A stretch of 64,000 nt of DNA from Paraconexibacter algicola (GTDB taxonomy: Bacteria > Actinomycetota > Thermoleophilia > Solirubrobacterales > Solirubrobacteraceae): assembly GCF_003044185.1 (NCBI RefSeq), contig NZ_PYYB01000001.1:1942978-2006977 (forward strand), read 5' to 3'. Below, piece by piece: positions 38,150-46,647 of this stretch. The notes beneath the pieces are model-generated. The model had not been told where the DNA came from. It did not search any database and saw nothing but the letters and a program-made list of their open reading frames with translations. The position numbers and the translations under genes were made by a program. Each line of letters begins with the position of its first letter. The first letter of the stretch is position 1.

Positions 38150-40261
38150 TCAGCGCACGCGGTAGACGACCGTGCCGTCCGGCGCGGCGAACGCGCGCGT
38201 GCCGAGCTGCGCGACCGCCCGCAGACCGGGCCCGGGGTAGGTCGTGCGCTCCAGCGCCCCGACGACGACGTAGTCGACGCCGTAGCGGCGCAGGACCGCG
38301 CGCGCCGCGGCGGGATCGGTGCCCGCGTACACGGTGGCGACCTCGGTCTCGCGCCGGCCGATGTCCTGGTTCCAGACGAGGTGGTGACCCGCCCACGCGA
38401 TCACCGTCGCGCGACCGCTGAACATCGCGATCCGCCCGGCGGTCGTGTAGTCGGGGCCCGCGGCCTCGAGCACGACCGCGTCGCGCGCGGTGCGGTCGCG
38501 CAGCCAGCGGATCGCCGCGACGTCGCCGGGTGCGCTGCGCTCCAGCCAGCGCATGCCGCCGAGCTGCGCGGGCTCCGCGAACCCGCCGGTCCGCGCGTAC
38601 GGGCCGGCGACGACGAAGACGGCGGACGCGACCGCCGCGACGAGCACCGCGCCCGCCAGCGCGGTCCGCGCCGTCCGGCCCGCGTCCGACCAGACCGCCG
38701 CCAGGAGCGCCCCCGACCCCGCACCGAGCAGCACCCAGGCCGAGAACGTGAACTTGAAGATCGTGTTCTGCCGCTCGAACGGGCCGCCGTCGAACGCGTC
38801 GCGGACGTAGACCACCTCGGGCAGCAGCAGCGACACGAGCGCCGCGCCGACGAGCACGAACGCGAACCCGGTCGGCGCGTCACGCCCGCGCGCCGCCACC
38901 GCCAGGGCGACCCCGGCGAGCCCCAGCAGCAGCACCGGTCCGGCCACGGACGCCCCCAGCAGGCCGAGCAGCAGCGCCACACCGACCGCGACCGCCGCGG
39001 CGCGCCACGCGCGCGTCGCGAGCGCCAGCAGCGCGACGGCGAGCAGCACGCCCTGCGTGAGCCCCAGGCGACCGAGCAGGTGCCAGAGGTCCTGGCGGTC
39101 GTCGACCGCCCCGGTGCCGTCGGTGCCCGGCTCGAACGCCAGCAGGAACGGCGCGAGCAGCACGACCGCGGCGACCGCGACCGCGGCCATCCACGCCACC
39201 ACGAGCATCGCGGAGCGCGCATCCCGTGCCTGCGGTGGCCGGCGCCACCACCAGCCCGCGCCCGCGGCGATGAGCAGGCCCACCGCCCCGGGCACGTTCC
39301 ACGAGTGCATCGCGTAGAGCGCGCCCACGGTCAGTCCCGTGAGCGCCGCGCGGGCCGCGGCCACCGCGGGCGGGCCCGCCCACGGTCCACGGAGCCACGC
39401 GTGCGCCGCGAGGGCGGCCCCGAGCAGCACGAACGGGATCGCGAGCAGGTGGGCGTGCAGGTCGCCGAGCATCGTGGCGAAGAAGGGGAAGTCGTCGATC
39501 CCGCCGGGTGTCACGCGCGAGGCGTCGAACCACGACAGCGCGCGCAGCGGCCCGTCGTGGTCGAGCACGATCCGCAGCCCCTCGAGGTTCGACGCGAGCA
39601 CGGTGAAGCCGGTGGCGACCGTGCCCGCGAGGACCGCGCGGCGCGGCCGCACCCGTGCGGCGAGGCCGCCCGCGACGCCGAAGACGGCGCTCGCGCTGAG
39701 CCCGAACGTCAGGCCGATCCCGAGGTTGTAGACGCGGTCGGGCTCGATCCCCAGCGCCGTGCCGACGAACCCGATCAGGTACGAGCCGAAGTAGTAGTAG
39801 TTGACCTCCTGCCCGGCGAGCCAGAGGTCGGTCGGCGGCAGCCGGTCGGTCCCCATCGTCGCGTGCAGCAGCATCATGTCCGAGGGCTTCTCGGTCCCGA
39901 GCACGTCCGGCGCGAAGGCGGCCAGCAGGCAGCCGAGCACGAAGAACGCCACGAACGCGACCTCCGCCCCGATCACGAGCGCGCGCGCCGTGGGGTCCGG
40001 CTCCCGTCGTGGCGTCGCGCGGTGCACGCCCAGGCCCAGCGCGGCGACGGCGAGGATCCCGAGCCAGACCCAGGGCGCGGTCACCGCACCGATCCCGAGG
40101 CTCACGAGGAGCCAGACCGCGAAGCCCGCCAGCAGCAGCGCGAGCGGCCGCGCGACGCCCGCTCCGCCACCGGGCAGACCGGCGAGCAGCACGCGGGCCG
40201 GTGGGAGCCCGGCGAGCCCGAGCGCGCCGGCGAGCGCGAGGACCGCGAGCGCGTCAGCCAT
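38150..40261 (-). CDS. DUF2298 / TIGR03662 (Chlor_Arch_YYY) membrane protein
   Basis: This 703-residue polytopic protein contains the family region GTEKPSDMMLLHATMGTDRLPPTDLWLAGQEVNYYYFGSYLIG, including the eponymous YYY. DDFPFFATMLGDLHAHLLAIPF is the second conserved block. A soluble C-terminal part (about 590-703) resembles GT-C accessory domains. Such proteins often accompany TIGR03663 proteins, as here, and probably act in polyprenyl-linked glycan transfer; this is inference. It is convergent with the SelB-like gene (18-bp gap) and overlaps the acetyltransferase stop by 8 bp. Confidence 0.88.
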   Translation of the reverse strand: MADALAVLALAGALGLAGLPPARVLLAGLPGGGAGVARPLALLLAGFAVWLLVSLGIGAVTAPWVWLGILAVAALGLGVHRATPRREPDPTARALVIGAEVAFVAFFVLGCLLAAFAPDVLGTEKPSDMMLLHATMGTDRLPPTDLWLAGQEVNYYYFGSYLIGFVGTALGIEPDRVYNLGIGLTFGLSASAVFGVAGGLAARVRPRRAVLAGTVATGFTVLASNLEGLRIVLDHDGPLRALSWFDASRVTPGGIDDFPFFATMLGDLHAHLLAIPFVLLGAALAAHAWLRGPWAGPPAVAAARAALTGLTVGALYAMHSWNVPGAVGLLIAAGAGWWWRRPPQARDARSAMLVVAWMAAVAVAAVVLLAPFLLAFEPGTDGTGAVDDRQDLWHLLGRLGLTQGVLLAVALLALATRAWRAAAVAVGVALLLGLLGASVAGPVLLLGLAGVALAVAARGRDAPTGFAFVLVGAALVSLLLPEVVYVRDAFDGGPFERQNTIFKFTFSAWVLLGAGSGALLAAVWSDAGRTARTALAGAVLVAAVASAVFVVAGPYARTGGFAEPAQLGGMRWLERSAPGDVAAIRWLRDRTARDAVVLEAAGPDYTTAGRIAMFSGRATVIAWAGHHLVWNQDIGRRETEVATVYAGTDPAAARAVLRRYGVDYVVVGALERTTYPGPGLRAVAQLGTRAFAAPDGTVVYRVR

Positions 40262-40865
40262 GCGCGGCCAGCCGCGCCCGCAGCCGCCGGCGGACCGCGG
40301 GCCACTCCTCGTCGACGATGCTGAACCAGGCGGTGTCGCGCACCCCGATGCCGGGCACGAGCTGCTTCTTGCGGTGGATGCCCTCGAACCACGCGCCCAT
40401 CGCGGTCATCGCGTCCCGGGACCGCTGGTTCTCGGCGTGCGTCTTGAGCTCCACGCGCATGCACCCGAGGGCGTCGAACGCGTGGGTGAGCATGAGCAGC
40501 TTCGCCTCGACGTTCGCGCCCGTGCGCCACGCGGCGGGACCGAGCCACGTCCAGCCGATCTCCAGGCCCCGGTGCTCGGGCCGCAGCGCCATGAACCGCG
40601 TCGAGCCGACCGGCACGCCGTCGCGGACGCGCACGGTCGCGAACGGGAACTCGCTGCCCTCCTCGCGGGCGCGCAGGGCGTCGTCGATCCAGGCGTCGAA
40701 GCTCGCCCGTGACGCCGGGTAGGCCCGCATCCAGCGCCAGATCGCCGGGTCGCGCGAGGCGGTGAAGAGGGCGTCGACGTGGTGCTCTGCGAGCGGCTCG
40801 AGCCGCACGATCGCGCCGGTCAGCGAGCCGGCGAGCGGGGAGGGCCAGGGGCGGGCGTCGGACAC
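40254..40865 (-). CDS. GNAT acetyltransferase, RimJ/RimL type
   Basis: The 203-residue protein begins VRLEPLAEHHVDALFTASRDPAIWRWM, a typical RimL-like N-terminus. ATVRVRDGVPVGSTRFM and EIGWTWLGPAAWRTGANVEAKLLMLTHAF form the acetyl-CoA-binding core, with LGCMRVELKTHAENQRSRDAM after it. It likely acetylates an amino group on a small molecule or protein N-terminus; the substrate is unknown. The start is GTG 40865 and the gene overlaps the DUF2298 gene by 8 bp. Confidence 0.9.
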   Translation of the reverse strand: MSDARPWPSPLAGSLTGAIVRLEPLAEHHVDALFTASRDPAIWRWMRAYPASRASFDAWIDDALRAREEGSEFPFATVRVRDGVPVGSTRFMALRPEHRGLEIGWTWLGPAAWRTGANVEAKLLMLTHAFDALGCMRVELKTHAENQRSRDAMTAMGAWFEGIHRKKQLVPGIGVRDTAWFSIVDEEWPAVRRRLRARLAAHG

Positions 40866-40929
40866 GGCGCGCGGACCGTAGCGGCCGCGCGCCGCGAGCG
40901 CCAGCGGGGACCGTGGCGCGAGGTGGCTC

Positions 40930-41463
40930 CTAGAGCGCGCCGCCCGCCGCGGCGGGCGCGGTGGCGTCGCCGCCCTCCTCGCCCGCGGCCTCGCGGGCGA
41001 GCCACTCCTCGGCGCGCAGCGGGTCGTCGATGCAGCGCTTGACGATCGCGAGGAGGTCGTTCATCGACGCGACCTCCTCGACCTGCTCCTTGATGAACCA
41101 CTGCATGAACTGCTCGCTGGCGTAGTCGCCGTGCTCGCGCGCGGCGGCGGCCAGGCCGTTGATCTGGTCGGTCACGCGCTTCTCCTGCTCGAGCGCGAGC
41201 TGCACCGGCTCGACGATGTCGCCGAAGCCGTTGCGGGGACCGGCGACCGCGGGGATGCTGACCTCGGCGTCCGCGTCGAGCAGGTACTGGACCATCATCA
41301 TCGCGTGGTTGCGCTCCTCGAGCGCCTGCGCGTAGAAGAACGACGCGAGGCGGGGCAGCGTCTCGCCGTCGTAGTACACGGCGATCGCGACGTACTGCTG
41401 CGAGGCGGCGAACTCGTAGGCGACCTGCTCGTTGAGCTTGGCGACGAAGGGGGCGGCGGGCAT
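40930..41463 (-). CDS. Ferritin (non-heme, iron storage)
   Basis: The 177-residue four-helix ferritin has ferroxidase residues E17 (AYEFAASQQY), E50 and H53 (LEERNHAM), and further E residues in VQLALEQEKRVTDQI and the FIKEQVEEVASM helix. No heme-ligating Met of bacterioferritin type is apparent. A Gly/Ala-rich tail extends beyond the last helix. ATG 41463 is preferred; GTG 41469 is possible. A TACGAT hexamer just upstream suggests a short or absent leader. It is divergent from the small Cys-rich gene. Confidence 0.93.
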   Translation of the reverse strand: MPAAPFVAKLNEQVAYEFAASQQYVAIAVYYDGETLPRLASFFYAQALEERNHAMMMVQYLLDADAEVSIPAVAGPRNGFGDIVEPVQLALEQEKRVTDQINGLAAAAREHGDYASEQFMQWFIKEQVEEVASMNDLLAIVKRCIDDPLRAEEWLAREAAGEEGGDATAPAAAGGAL

Positions 41464-41512
41464 GCCCACATCGTATGCGGCCGAGGGGACGAGGACGCGC
41501 CCGGCGACGGCG

Positions 41513-41521
41513 TGTTAGGCT
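41513..41521 (+). promoter_or_regulatory. Extended -10 promoter for the small Cys-rich gene
   Basis: TGTTAGGCT is an extended -10 (TG-N-TAGGCT) about 47 nt upstream of ATG 41569. No good -35 is seen, as expected for extended -10 promoters. A small repeat CCGAC...GTCGG lies in the leader. Confidence 0.5.
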
Positions 41522-41568
41522 ACCCGAAGCAATCCCGACCTCCCGTGTCGGTCTTTGCCCTGAACCTC

Positions 41569-41772
41569 ATGTCCAAGACGCTCGCCCCCGGCAAGAAGAT
41601 CACCGCGAAGAAGAAGTGCTGCAAGGACGGCCCGCGGTGCAAGAAGTGCCCGGTCGTGCTGAAGCGCCTCGAGACGCAGGGCTACTACGAGCGCCTGGAT
41701 CGCCGCACCTACACGGTCGTCGAGATCGTGCCCAAGGCCGCGCTGAAGGCCGCGCGGCGCCGCGCGAAGTAG
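41569..41772 (+). CDS. Small basic protein with CCx5CxxC motif
   Basis: The 67-residue, strongly basic protein has a Cys cluster KKKCCKDGPRCKKCPVV near residue 17, then a helix (LKRLETQGYYERLDRRTY) and a basic tail (ALKAARRRAK). Four cysteines in CC-x5-C-x2-C spacing could bind Zn, and the net charge suggests nucleic-acid contact. I recognise it only as a conserved-looking actinobacterial small protein. It lies 12 nt before the UXS gene, and an extended -10 promoter lies upstream. Confidence 0.75.
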   Translation: MSKTLAPGKKITAKKKCCKDGPRCKKCPVVLKRLETQGYYERLDRRTYTVVEIVPKAALKAARRRAK

Positions 41773-41784
41773 CCTTCGCGCCCT

Positions 41785-42732
41785 ATGGCTACGTGTCTGG
41801 TGACCGGCGGTGCCGGGTTCCTGGGGTCCCATCTGTGCGACGAGCTGCTCCGTCGCGGGCACCGGGTGATCTGCGTCGACAACCTCGAGACCGGCTCGCT
41901 CCACAACATCGAGCACATCCGGGTGCCCGAGTTCGAGTTCCGGCAGCTCGACATCATCGAGCCCTACTTCGTCGACGAGCCGGTCGACTTCGTGTACCAC
42001 CTCGCCTCCCCGGCCTCCCCGATCGACTACCTGCGGCTGCCGCTGCACACGCTCAAGGTCGGCTCCCACGGCACGCACCACACCCTGGGCCTGGCGAAGA
42101 AGCACCGCGCCCGCTTCCTCATCGCCTCGACCTCCGAGGTCTACGGCGACCCGCAGGTGCACCCGCAGCAGGAGTCCTACTGGGGCCACGTCAACCCGAT
42201 CGGCCCGCGCGGCGTCTACGACGAGGCCAAGCGGTACGCCGAGGCGCTCACGATGGCCTACCACAAGCAGCAGGGCGTGGACACGGCGATCATGCGGATC
42301 TTCAACACCTACGGCGCCCGCATGCGCGCCCACGACGGCCGCGCGATCCCGACCTTCATGCGCCAGGCGCTCCAGGACCTCCCGATCACCGTGTTCGGCG
42401 ACGGCAGCCAGACGCGGTCGTTCTGCTTCGTCAGCGACCTGATCGACGGGATGATCCGCCTGGCCGAGAGCGGCGAGCACTTCCCGGTCAACATCGGCAA
42501 CCCCGACGAGTTCACGCTGCTCGAGCTCGCCCACGCCGTCGTGGACGTCACCGGCTCGGCGTCGGACATCGTCTTCGAGGCGCTGCCGACCGACGACCCC
42601 AAGCAGCGTCGCCCCGACATCACGCGCGCCAAGGAGCTGCTGGGCTGGGAGCCCAAGGTGGCGCTGCGCGAGGGCCTGCAGCGCACGCTGGACCAGGCCG
42701 GCCGCGACGCGCTCGTCGGTCACGCCCGCTGA
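41785..42732 (+). CDS. UDP-glucuronate decarboxylase (UDP-xylose synthase) family SDR
   Basis: The 315-residue extended SDR has the NAD motif [12 protein letters not shown], the catalytic YDEAKR (YxxxK) and the UXS-specific block [52 protein letters not shown] and [16 protein letters not shown] are further UXS hallmarks. It would convert UDP-glucuronate to UDP-xylose for the polysaccharide locus that begins here. The downstream GH10 enzyme, a family acting on xylan, makes a xylose-containing polymer an attractive guess. Confidence 0.93.
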   Translation: MATCLVTGGAGFLGSHLCDELLRRGHRVICVDNLETGSLHNIEHIRVPEFEFRQLDIIEPYFVDEPVDFVYHLASPASPIDYLRLPLHTLKVGSHGTHHTLGLAKKHRARFLIASTSEVYGDPQVHPQQESYWGHVNPIGPRGVYDEAKRYAEALTMAYHKQQGVDTAIMRIFNTYGARMRAHDGRAIPTFMRQALQDLPITVFGDGSQTRSFCFVSDLIDGMIRLAESGEHFPVNIGNPDEFTLLELAHAVVDVTGSASDIVFEALPTDDPKQRRPDITRAKELLGWEPKVALREGLQRTLDQAGRDALVGHAR

Positions 42733-42821
42733 TCCGGGCGTGTCCGCCGGTCCCCGGTGGATGATCCCGGGCATCCACAACCGCGTTACTTCTGCGAGGG
42801 TGCGGCGTTATCGGTAGGGAG

Positions 42822-44351
42822 ATGCGCACGCAGCCGGCGCCCGATGCCGCGCGCGGAACCGATCCGCGCAGCGCGACCGACGGGGTCGCGGGTCCTCCCC
42901 TGCCCGAGCGCGACGTCCGCGCCAAGCGCCCGCCGGTCCTGCGGTTCCTGCTGCGGCTCGACACCGCCCGCCGCCTCGGTCGCGTCCTGTCGCTGCTGCT
43001 GCTCGACCTCCTCGGGGTCTTTGCCGCGATCTTCACGGCGCTGATGATCAAGTACTTCGCGCGCGACGCGTTCGAGTTCTCGACGGTCATCGACCAGACC
43101 AAGCAGTACGCGTCGTTCGCCTACCTCGTCACCGCGCTGCTGTTCGCCCGCTCGGACATGTACGGGCACCGCAGCGTGCGCCCCGGCCTGACCCGGATCG
43201 TCGCCTCGCTGTTCCAGGTGATGGTCGTCTCGCTGATCTACGCGGTCGTCAGCGGCGAGACGTTCTCCTCCTACTACCTCTTCTACGGCTCGCTGGCGTT
43301 CGCCGTCGCGTACGTCAGCACGCTGCGCTTCGCCTACGAGCGGATCACCGGCTACCTGCTGTCGGCCGCCGGCTACGAGCGCCGCGCGGTGCTCGTCGGC
43401 TCCGGCCAGCACATCGAGCAGGTCGCGCACGCGCTGAAGGCGGGGGACGCCGGCGGCATCCACCTCGTCGGCTTCATCTCCCTGACCCCGCGGCCGGACA
43501 ACGGGCTGCGCTCGCTCGGCTCGCTGGAGGACCTCTCCGACATCCTCGCCCGCGGCGGGATCGACGAGGTCATCATCGCCGACCCCGACTTCCCGCAGCC
43601 GCAGGCCGTCGACCTCGTCGACCGCTGCCACCAGCGCGGCGTCCGCGTGCGCGTCGCGCCGTCGACCATGGAGATCCTCATCCACCGCGCCGAGTTCCTG
43701 CCCGGCCAGTCCGTGCCGCTGTTCGAGCTGAAGCCCCCGGTCTTCGAGGGCGTCGACTTCGCGCTGAAGCGCTCGTTCGACCTGCTCGTCGCCAGCGTCA
43801 TGCTGCTGCTGCTCTCGCCCGTGCTGCTCGTCGCCGCGCTCGCGGTGCGGCTCACCTCGCGCGGGCCGATCATCTACCGCTCGATCCGACCCGGGATCGG
43901 CGGCGTGCCGTTCGCGTGCTTCAAGTTCCGCACGATGTACCGGGACGCCGACCAGGTCCAGGCCGAGCTCGAGGACGCCAACGAGGCCAGCGGCGCGATC
44001 TTCAAGATCAAGGACGACCCGCGGATCACGCCCGTCGGCAAGGTCCTACGCCGCTTCAGCCTCGACGAGCTGCCGCAGCTCGCCAACGTCCTGAAGGGCG
44101 ACATGTCGCTCGTCGGCCCGCGGCCGCTGCCCCAGCGGGACTTCGACCGCCTCGAGGACTGGCACCGCAAGCGCTACCTCGTGCTGCCCGGCATCACCGG
44201 CCTGTGGCAGGTGTCCGGCCGCTCCGACCTGGACTTCGACGACCTGGTCCGCCTCGACTTCCTCTACCTCGAGCGCTGGTCCCCGTCGCTGGACCTCACG
44301 ATCCTCGTCAAGACGATCCCCGCGGTCCTGAGCCGCCGCGGCGCGTTCTGA
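42822..44351 (+). CDS. Polyprenyl-phosphate sugar phosphotransferase (WbaP/CpsE-like)
   Basis: The 509-residue initiating enzyme transfers sugar-1-phosphate from a nucleotide sugar to undecaprenyl phosphate. It has four N-terminal TM segments, a CoA-binding-like domain (RRAVLVGSGQHIEQVAHAL...), a fifth TM (SFDLLVASVMLLLLSPVLLVAAL) and the catalytic PGT domain. Motifs there are FKFRTMYRDAD, RRFSLDELPQLANVLKGDMSLVGPRPLP and LPGITGLWQVSGRSD. It starts the repeat unit of the exported glycan. ATG 42822 directly abuts an AGGGAG, so GGTAGG slightly upstream probably serves as the SD. Confidence 0.95.
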   Translation: MRTQPAPDAARGTDPRSATDGVAGPPLPERDVRAKRPPVLRFLLRLDTARRLGRVLSLLLLDLLGVFAAIFTALMIKYFARDAFEFSTVIDQTKQYASFAYLVTALLFARSDMYGHRSVRPGLTRIVASLFQVMVVSLIYAVVSGETFSSYYLFYGSLAFAVAYVSTLRFAYERITGYLLSAAGYERRAVLVGSGQHIEQVAHALKAGDAGGIHLVGFISLTPRPDNGLRSLGSLEDLSDILARGGIDEVIIADPDFPQPQAVDLVDRCHQRGVRVRVAPSTMEILIHRAEFLPGQSVPLFELKPPVFEGVDFALKRSFDLLVASVMLLLLSPVLLVAALAVRLTSRGPIIYRSIRPGIGGVPFACFKFRTMYRDADQVQAELEDANEASGAIFKIKDDPRITPVGKVLRRFSLDELPQLANVLKGDMSLVGPRPLPQRDFDRLEDWHRKRYLVLPGITGLWQVSGRSDLDFDDLVRLDFLYLERWSPSLDLTILVKTIPAVLSRRGAF

Positions 44352-45421
44352 CCCGCCGGCGCGTCCTCACGGTCCTGCTGCTCGGCGGGATCCTGCTCGG
44401 GGCGCTGCTGGTCGCCGCGCTGGTGCGCGAGTCGAACGTCGGCGGGGAGCCCAACGGGCCGGTGCCGCTGCGCGAGCTCGCCGCACGCGATGGGCGCGAC
44501 GTCGGCACCGCGGTCCCCGGCCCGGCGCTGAAGAACTACGCCGGCTACCGCGAGGAGCTCGCGCGCGAGTTCTCGACGCTGACGCCCGAGAACGCGATGA
44601 AGTGGGACGCGATCGAGCCGGAGCGCGGGACGCTGAACTGGACCGACGCCGACGCCGCGGTCGACTTCGCGCGGCGGCACGACATGGCGGTCCGCGGGCA
44701 CACGCTGATCTGGCACAACCAGATCCCGCGGTGGCTGACGGACGGCGGCTTCTCCCGCGAGCAGCTCGACGGCATCGTCCGCGAGCACGTGCGCCGGACC
44801 GTCGGCCGGTACCGGGGACGCGTGTTCGAGTGGGACGTCCTCAACGAGCTGACCGCCGACGACGGCTCCGGCTACCGCAGGTCCCTCTGGTCCGACACGC
44901 TCGGCCCCGACTTCCCCGCCCGGGTGCTGCGCTGGGCGCGCGAGGCGGACCCGGACGCGAAGCTCTACTGGAACGAGATCGCCGCGGACGGCATCAGCGC
45001 CAAGAGCGACCGCTTCTACGCGTTCGCGAAGGCGCTCAAGGCGGCGGGCGCGCCCCTGGACGGCGTCGGGTTCCAGGCGCACTTCAACCTCGACGGCGTT
45101 CCGAAGGGCTTCGAGGAGAACCTGCGTCGCTTCTCCGACCTCGGCCTCGACGTGCGCGTGACCGAGCTGGACGTGGCGCTTCAGCTGCCCGCCGACGACA
45201 CCGCCCGGGCCCGCCAGGCGGACATCTACGCGCAGGTCGTGCGCGCCTGCCGGCGCGTCGACCGCTGCAAGGGCATCACGGTGTGGGGCTTCACCGACCG
45301 GTTCTCGTGGATCCCGGAGACGCAGCCGGGCTTCGGCGACGCGACGCTGCTGGACCGCGAGCTGGAGCCCAAGCCCGCCTACCGGGCGTTCGCCGCCGCG
45401 CTGCAGGCGCCGACCCCCTGA
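44348..45421 (+). CDS. Membrane-anchored GH10 glycoside hydrolase (xylanase family), probable CTG start
   Basis: This GH10 barrel hydrolyses beta-1,4-xylan-type chains by a retaining mechanism. The acid/base is E167 (WDVLNE) and the nucleophile E273 (VTELD); HTLIWHNQIPRWL and YWNEIAADG are family motifs. A single N-terminal TM (VLTVLLLGGILLGALLVAALV) anchors it outside the cytoplasm. No ATG, GTG or TTG lies in frame between the preceding gene's stop and the TM. CTG 44348 overlaps that stop as CTGA and is the simplest start; otherwise a start some 46 codons upstream within the transferase gene (GTG near 44209) is needed. Placed in a glycan export locus, it may trim or cut the polymer. Confidence 0.88.
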   Translation: MTRRRVLTVLLLGGILLGALLVAALVRESNVGGEPNGPVPLRELAARDGRDVGTAVPGPALKNYAGYREELAREFSTLTPENAMKWDAIEPERGTLNWTDADAAVDFARRHDMAVRGHTLIWHNQIPRWLTDGGFSREQLDGIVREHVRRTVGRYRGRVFEWDVLNELTADDGSGYRRSLWSDTLGPDFPARVLRWAREADPDAKLYWNEIAADGISAKSDRFYAFAKALKAAGAPLDGVGFQAHFNLDGVPKGFEENLRRFSDLGLDVRVTELDVALQLPADDTARARQADIYAQVVRACRRVDRCKGITVWGFTDRFSWIPETQPGFGDATLLDRELEPKPAYRAFAAALQAPTP

Positions 45422-45454
45422 GCGCCCCCCGGCCCCACCCGCCACCCTGCGGGG

Positions 45455-45581
45455 GCGGTGAACGGACATTTCCAGCCCCCGGAGGGGCGGAAGATGGACA
45501 GCGCGACGGGGCGATCGCCCGGAGGCGTCGCAGGCTGTCCATCTCCTGTCCCCATGAGGGCTGGAAATGTCCGTTCACCGC
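45455..45581. repeat. Long nested hairpin element, copy A (127 bp)
   Basis: A perfect 23-bp outer stem pairs 45455-45477 with 45559-45581; its core is GTGAACGGACATTTCCAGCC. An inner stem pairs AGATGGACAGC (45492-45502) with GCTGTCCATCT (45534-45544). The loop itself folds: GCGAC (45503-45507) with GTCGC (45527-45531) around palindrome GGGCGATCGCCC. It sits exactly between two convergent genes, 34 nt after the GH10 stop and 32 nt after the GT4 stop, so it could terminate both. Copy B is at 49315-49445. Confidence 0.85.
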
Positions 45582-45612
45582 GGCGGGGCGGGGCGCGGCG
45601 GGGCGGGGCGGC

Positions 45613-46647
45613 TCAGCGGGCGGCGGCGGTCCGCTCGATCGCCGCGCGGAGCGCGACCGCGGTGTGCTCGTGGTCGAAGGCGCCGACGCGCGCGGCGCCG
45701 CGGCGGACGAGCTCGTCGGACAGCTCGCGGTTCTCGAGGGCCAGGGCGACGAGCTCGGCGACGACGGCCAGGTCGCGGTCCTCGACGAGCAGCGCCGCGT
45801 CGCCGGCCACGGACGGGATGCCGCCGACCGGCCGGGCGACCACCGGGGCGCCGAAGTGGAACGCCTCGAGCAGCGGGATGCAGAAGCCCTCGTGCTCGGA
45901 GAGGCAGACGAACGCCCCGGCGGACGCGTACCGCGTGGCGAGCTCGTCCGCCGTGAGCGACGACTCGATCGTCACCGCGCCGGGCGCGAGCTGGTCCGCG
46001 AGACCGGCGAGCGCGGCACGGTAGTTCGGGTTCAGCGGCTCCCCGACGAGGCGCAGCGTCGCGTCCGGCAGCCGGTGGCGGCGCAGCAGCGCGACCAGGC
46101 GGATCAGCTCGTCCTGCCGCTTGTGCGGGGCGAGCCGCCCGACGAACAGCAGCTCGTGCGGTCGGCGCCCCGCGTCCGGCGCCGGGGTGCCGAGCGTCCC
46201 GGGGTCGAACAGGATCGGCACGACGACGTCGCTGCCGAGCTCGGCGGCGTTGTACGGCGACACGCCCGCGACGACGTCGGCGCGGGCCGCGTACTCCGGC
46301 AGCTGCGCGCGGCCGAGCTGGCAGTGGATCGCCACGGTCGGCTCGTAGTCCCAGAACCAGCGGGCCGGGGTGACGTTGTGGGAGAGCAGGAGCGTGCGGT
46401 TGGGCAGGTCCAGCACGCGGCGCAGCCGCGGGGCGTACGCGGAGTAGTGCACGAGCAGCAGGGCGTCCGGCGTCGGCGTGCCGAGCGCGCGCAGCGGCCG
46501 CACCTCGGAGGCGATCCGCGGGTCGATGTGCCCGGCGAAGATGTCCCCGGACCACCCCCACGAGCGGAACAGCGTGCGGAACTCGCGCGCCTGCGTCGTG
46601 ACCGCGTCGTGCGGTCCGGCGCCGCTCAGGACCTGGTGGACGATCAC
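45613..46647 (-). CDS. GT4 family glycosyltransferase
   Basis: The 344-residue GT-B enzyme starts at GTG 46647 (VIVHQVLSGAGPHDAVT). The C-terminal nucleotide-sugar domain shows ELLFVGRLAPHKRQDELIRL and FVCLSEHEGFCIPLLEAFHFGAPVVARPVGGIPSVAGDAALLV, the EX7E motif of GT4 enzymes. It likely adds a hexose to the lipid-linked repeat unit. The start overlaps the previous gene's stop (GTGA, 46644-46647), making it the last gene of the minus-strand exporter operon. Confidence 0.92.
   Translation of the reverse strand: MIVHQVLSGAGPHDAVTTQAREFRTLFRSWGWSGDIFAGHIDPRIASEVRPLRALGTPTPDALLLVHYSAYAPRLRRVLDLPNRTLLLSHNVTPARWFWDYEPTVAIHCQLGRAQLPEYAARADVVAGVSPYNAAELGSDVVVPILFDPGTLGTPAPDAGRRPHELLFVGRLAPHKRQDELIRLVALLRRHRLPDATLRLVGEPLNPNYRAALAGLADQLAPGAVTIESSLTADELATRYASAGAFVCLSEHEGFCIPLLEAFHFGAPVVARPVGGIPSVAGDAALLVEDRDLAVVAELVALALENRELSDELVRRGAARVGAFDHEHTAVALRAAIERTAAAR

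Noticed and set aside
45458-45580. Short frames reading MNGHFQP... on both strands of the long hairpins
   Set aside because: The same peptide start arises from the repeated arm in both elements and on both strands; it reflects the inverted repeat, not a gene.
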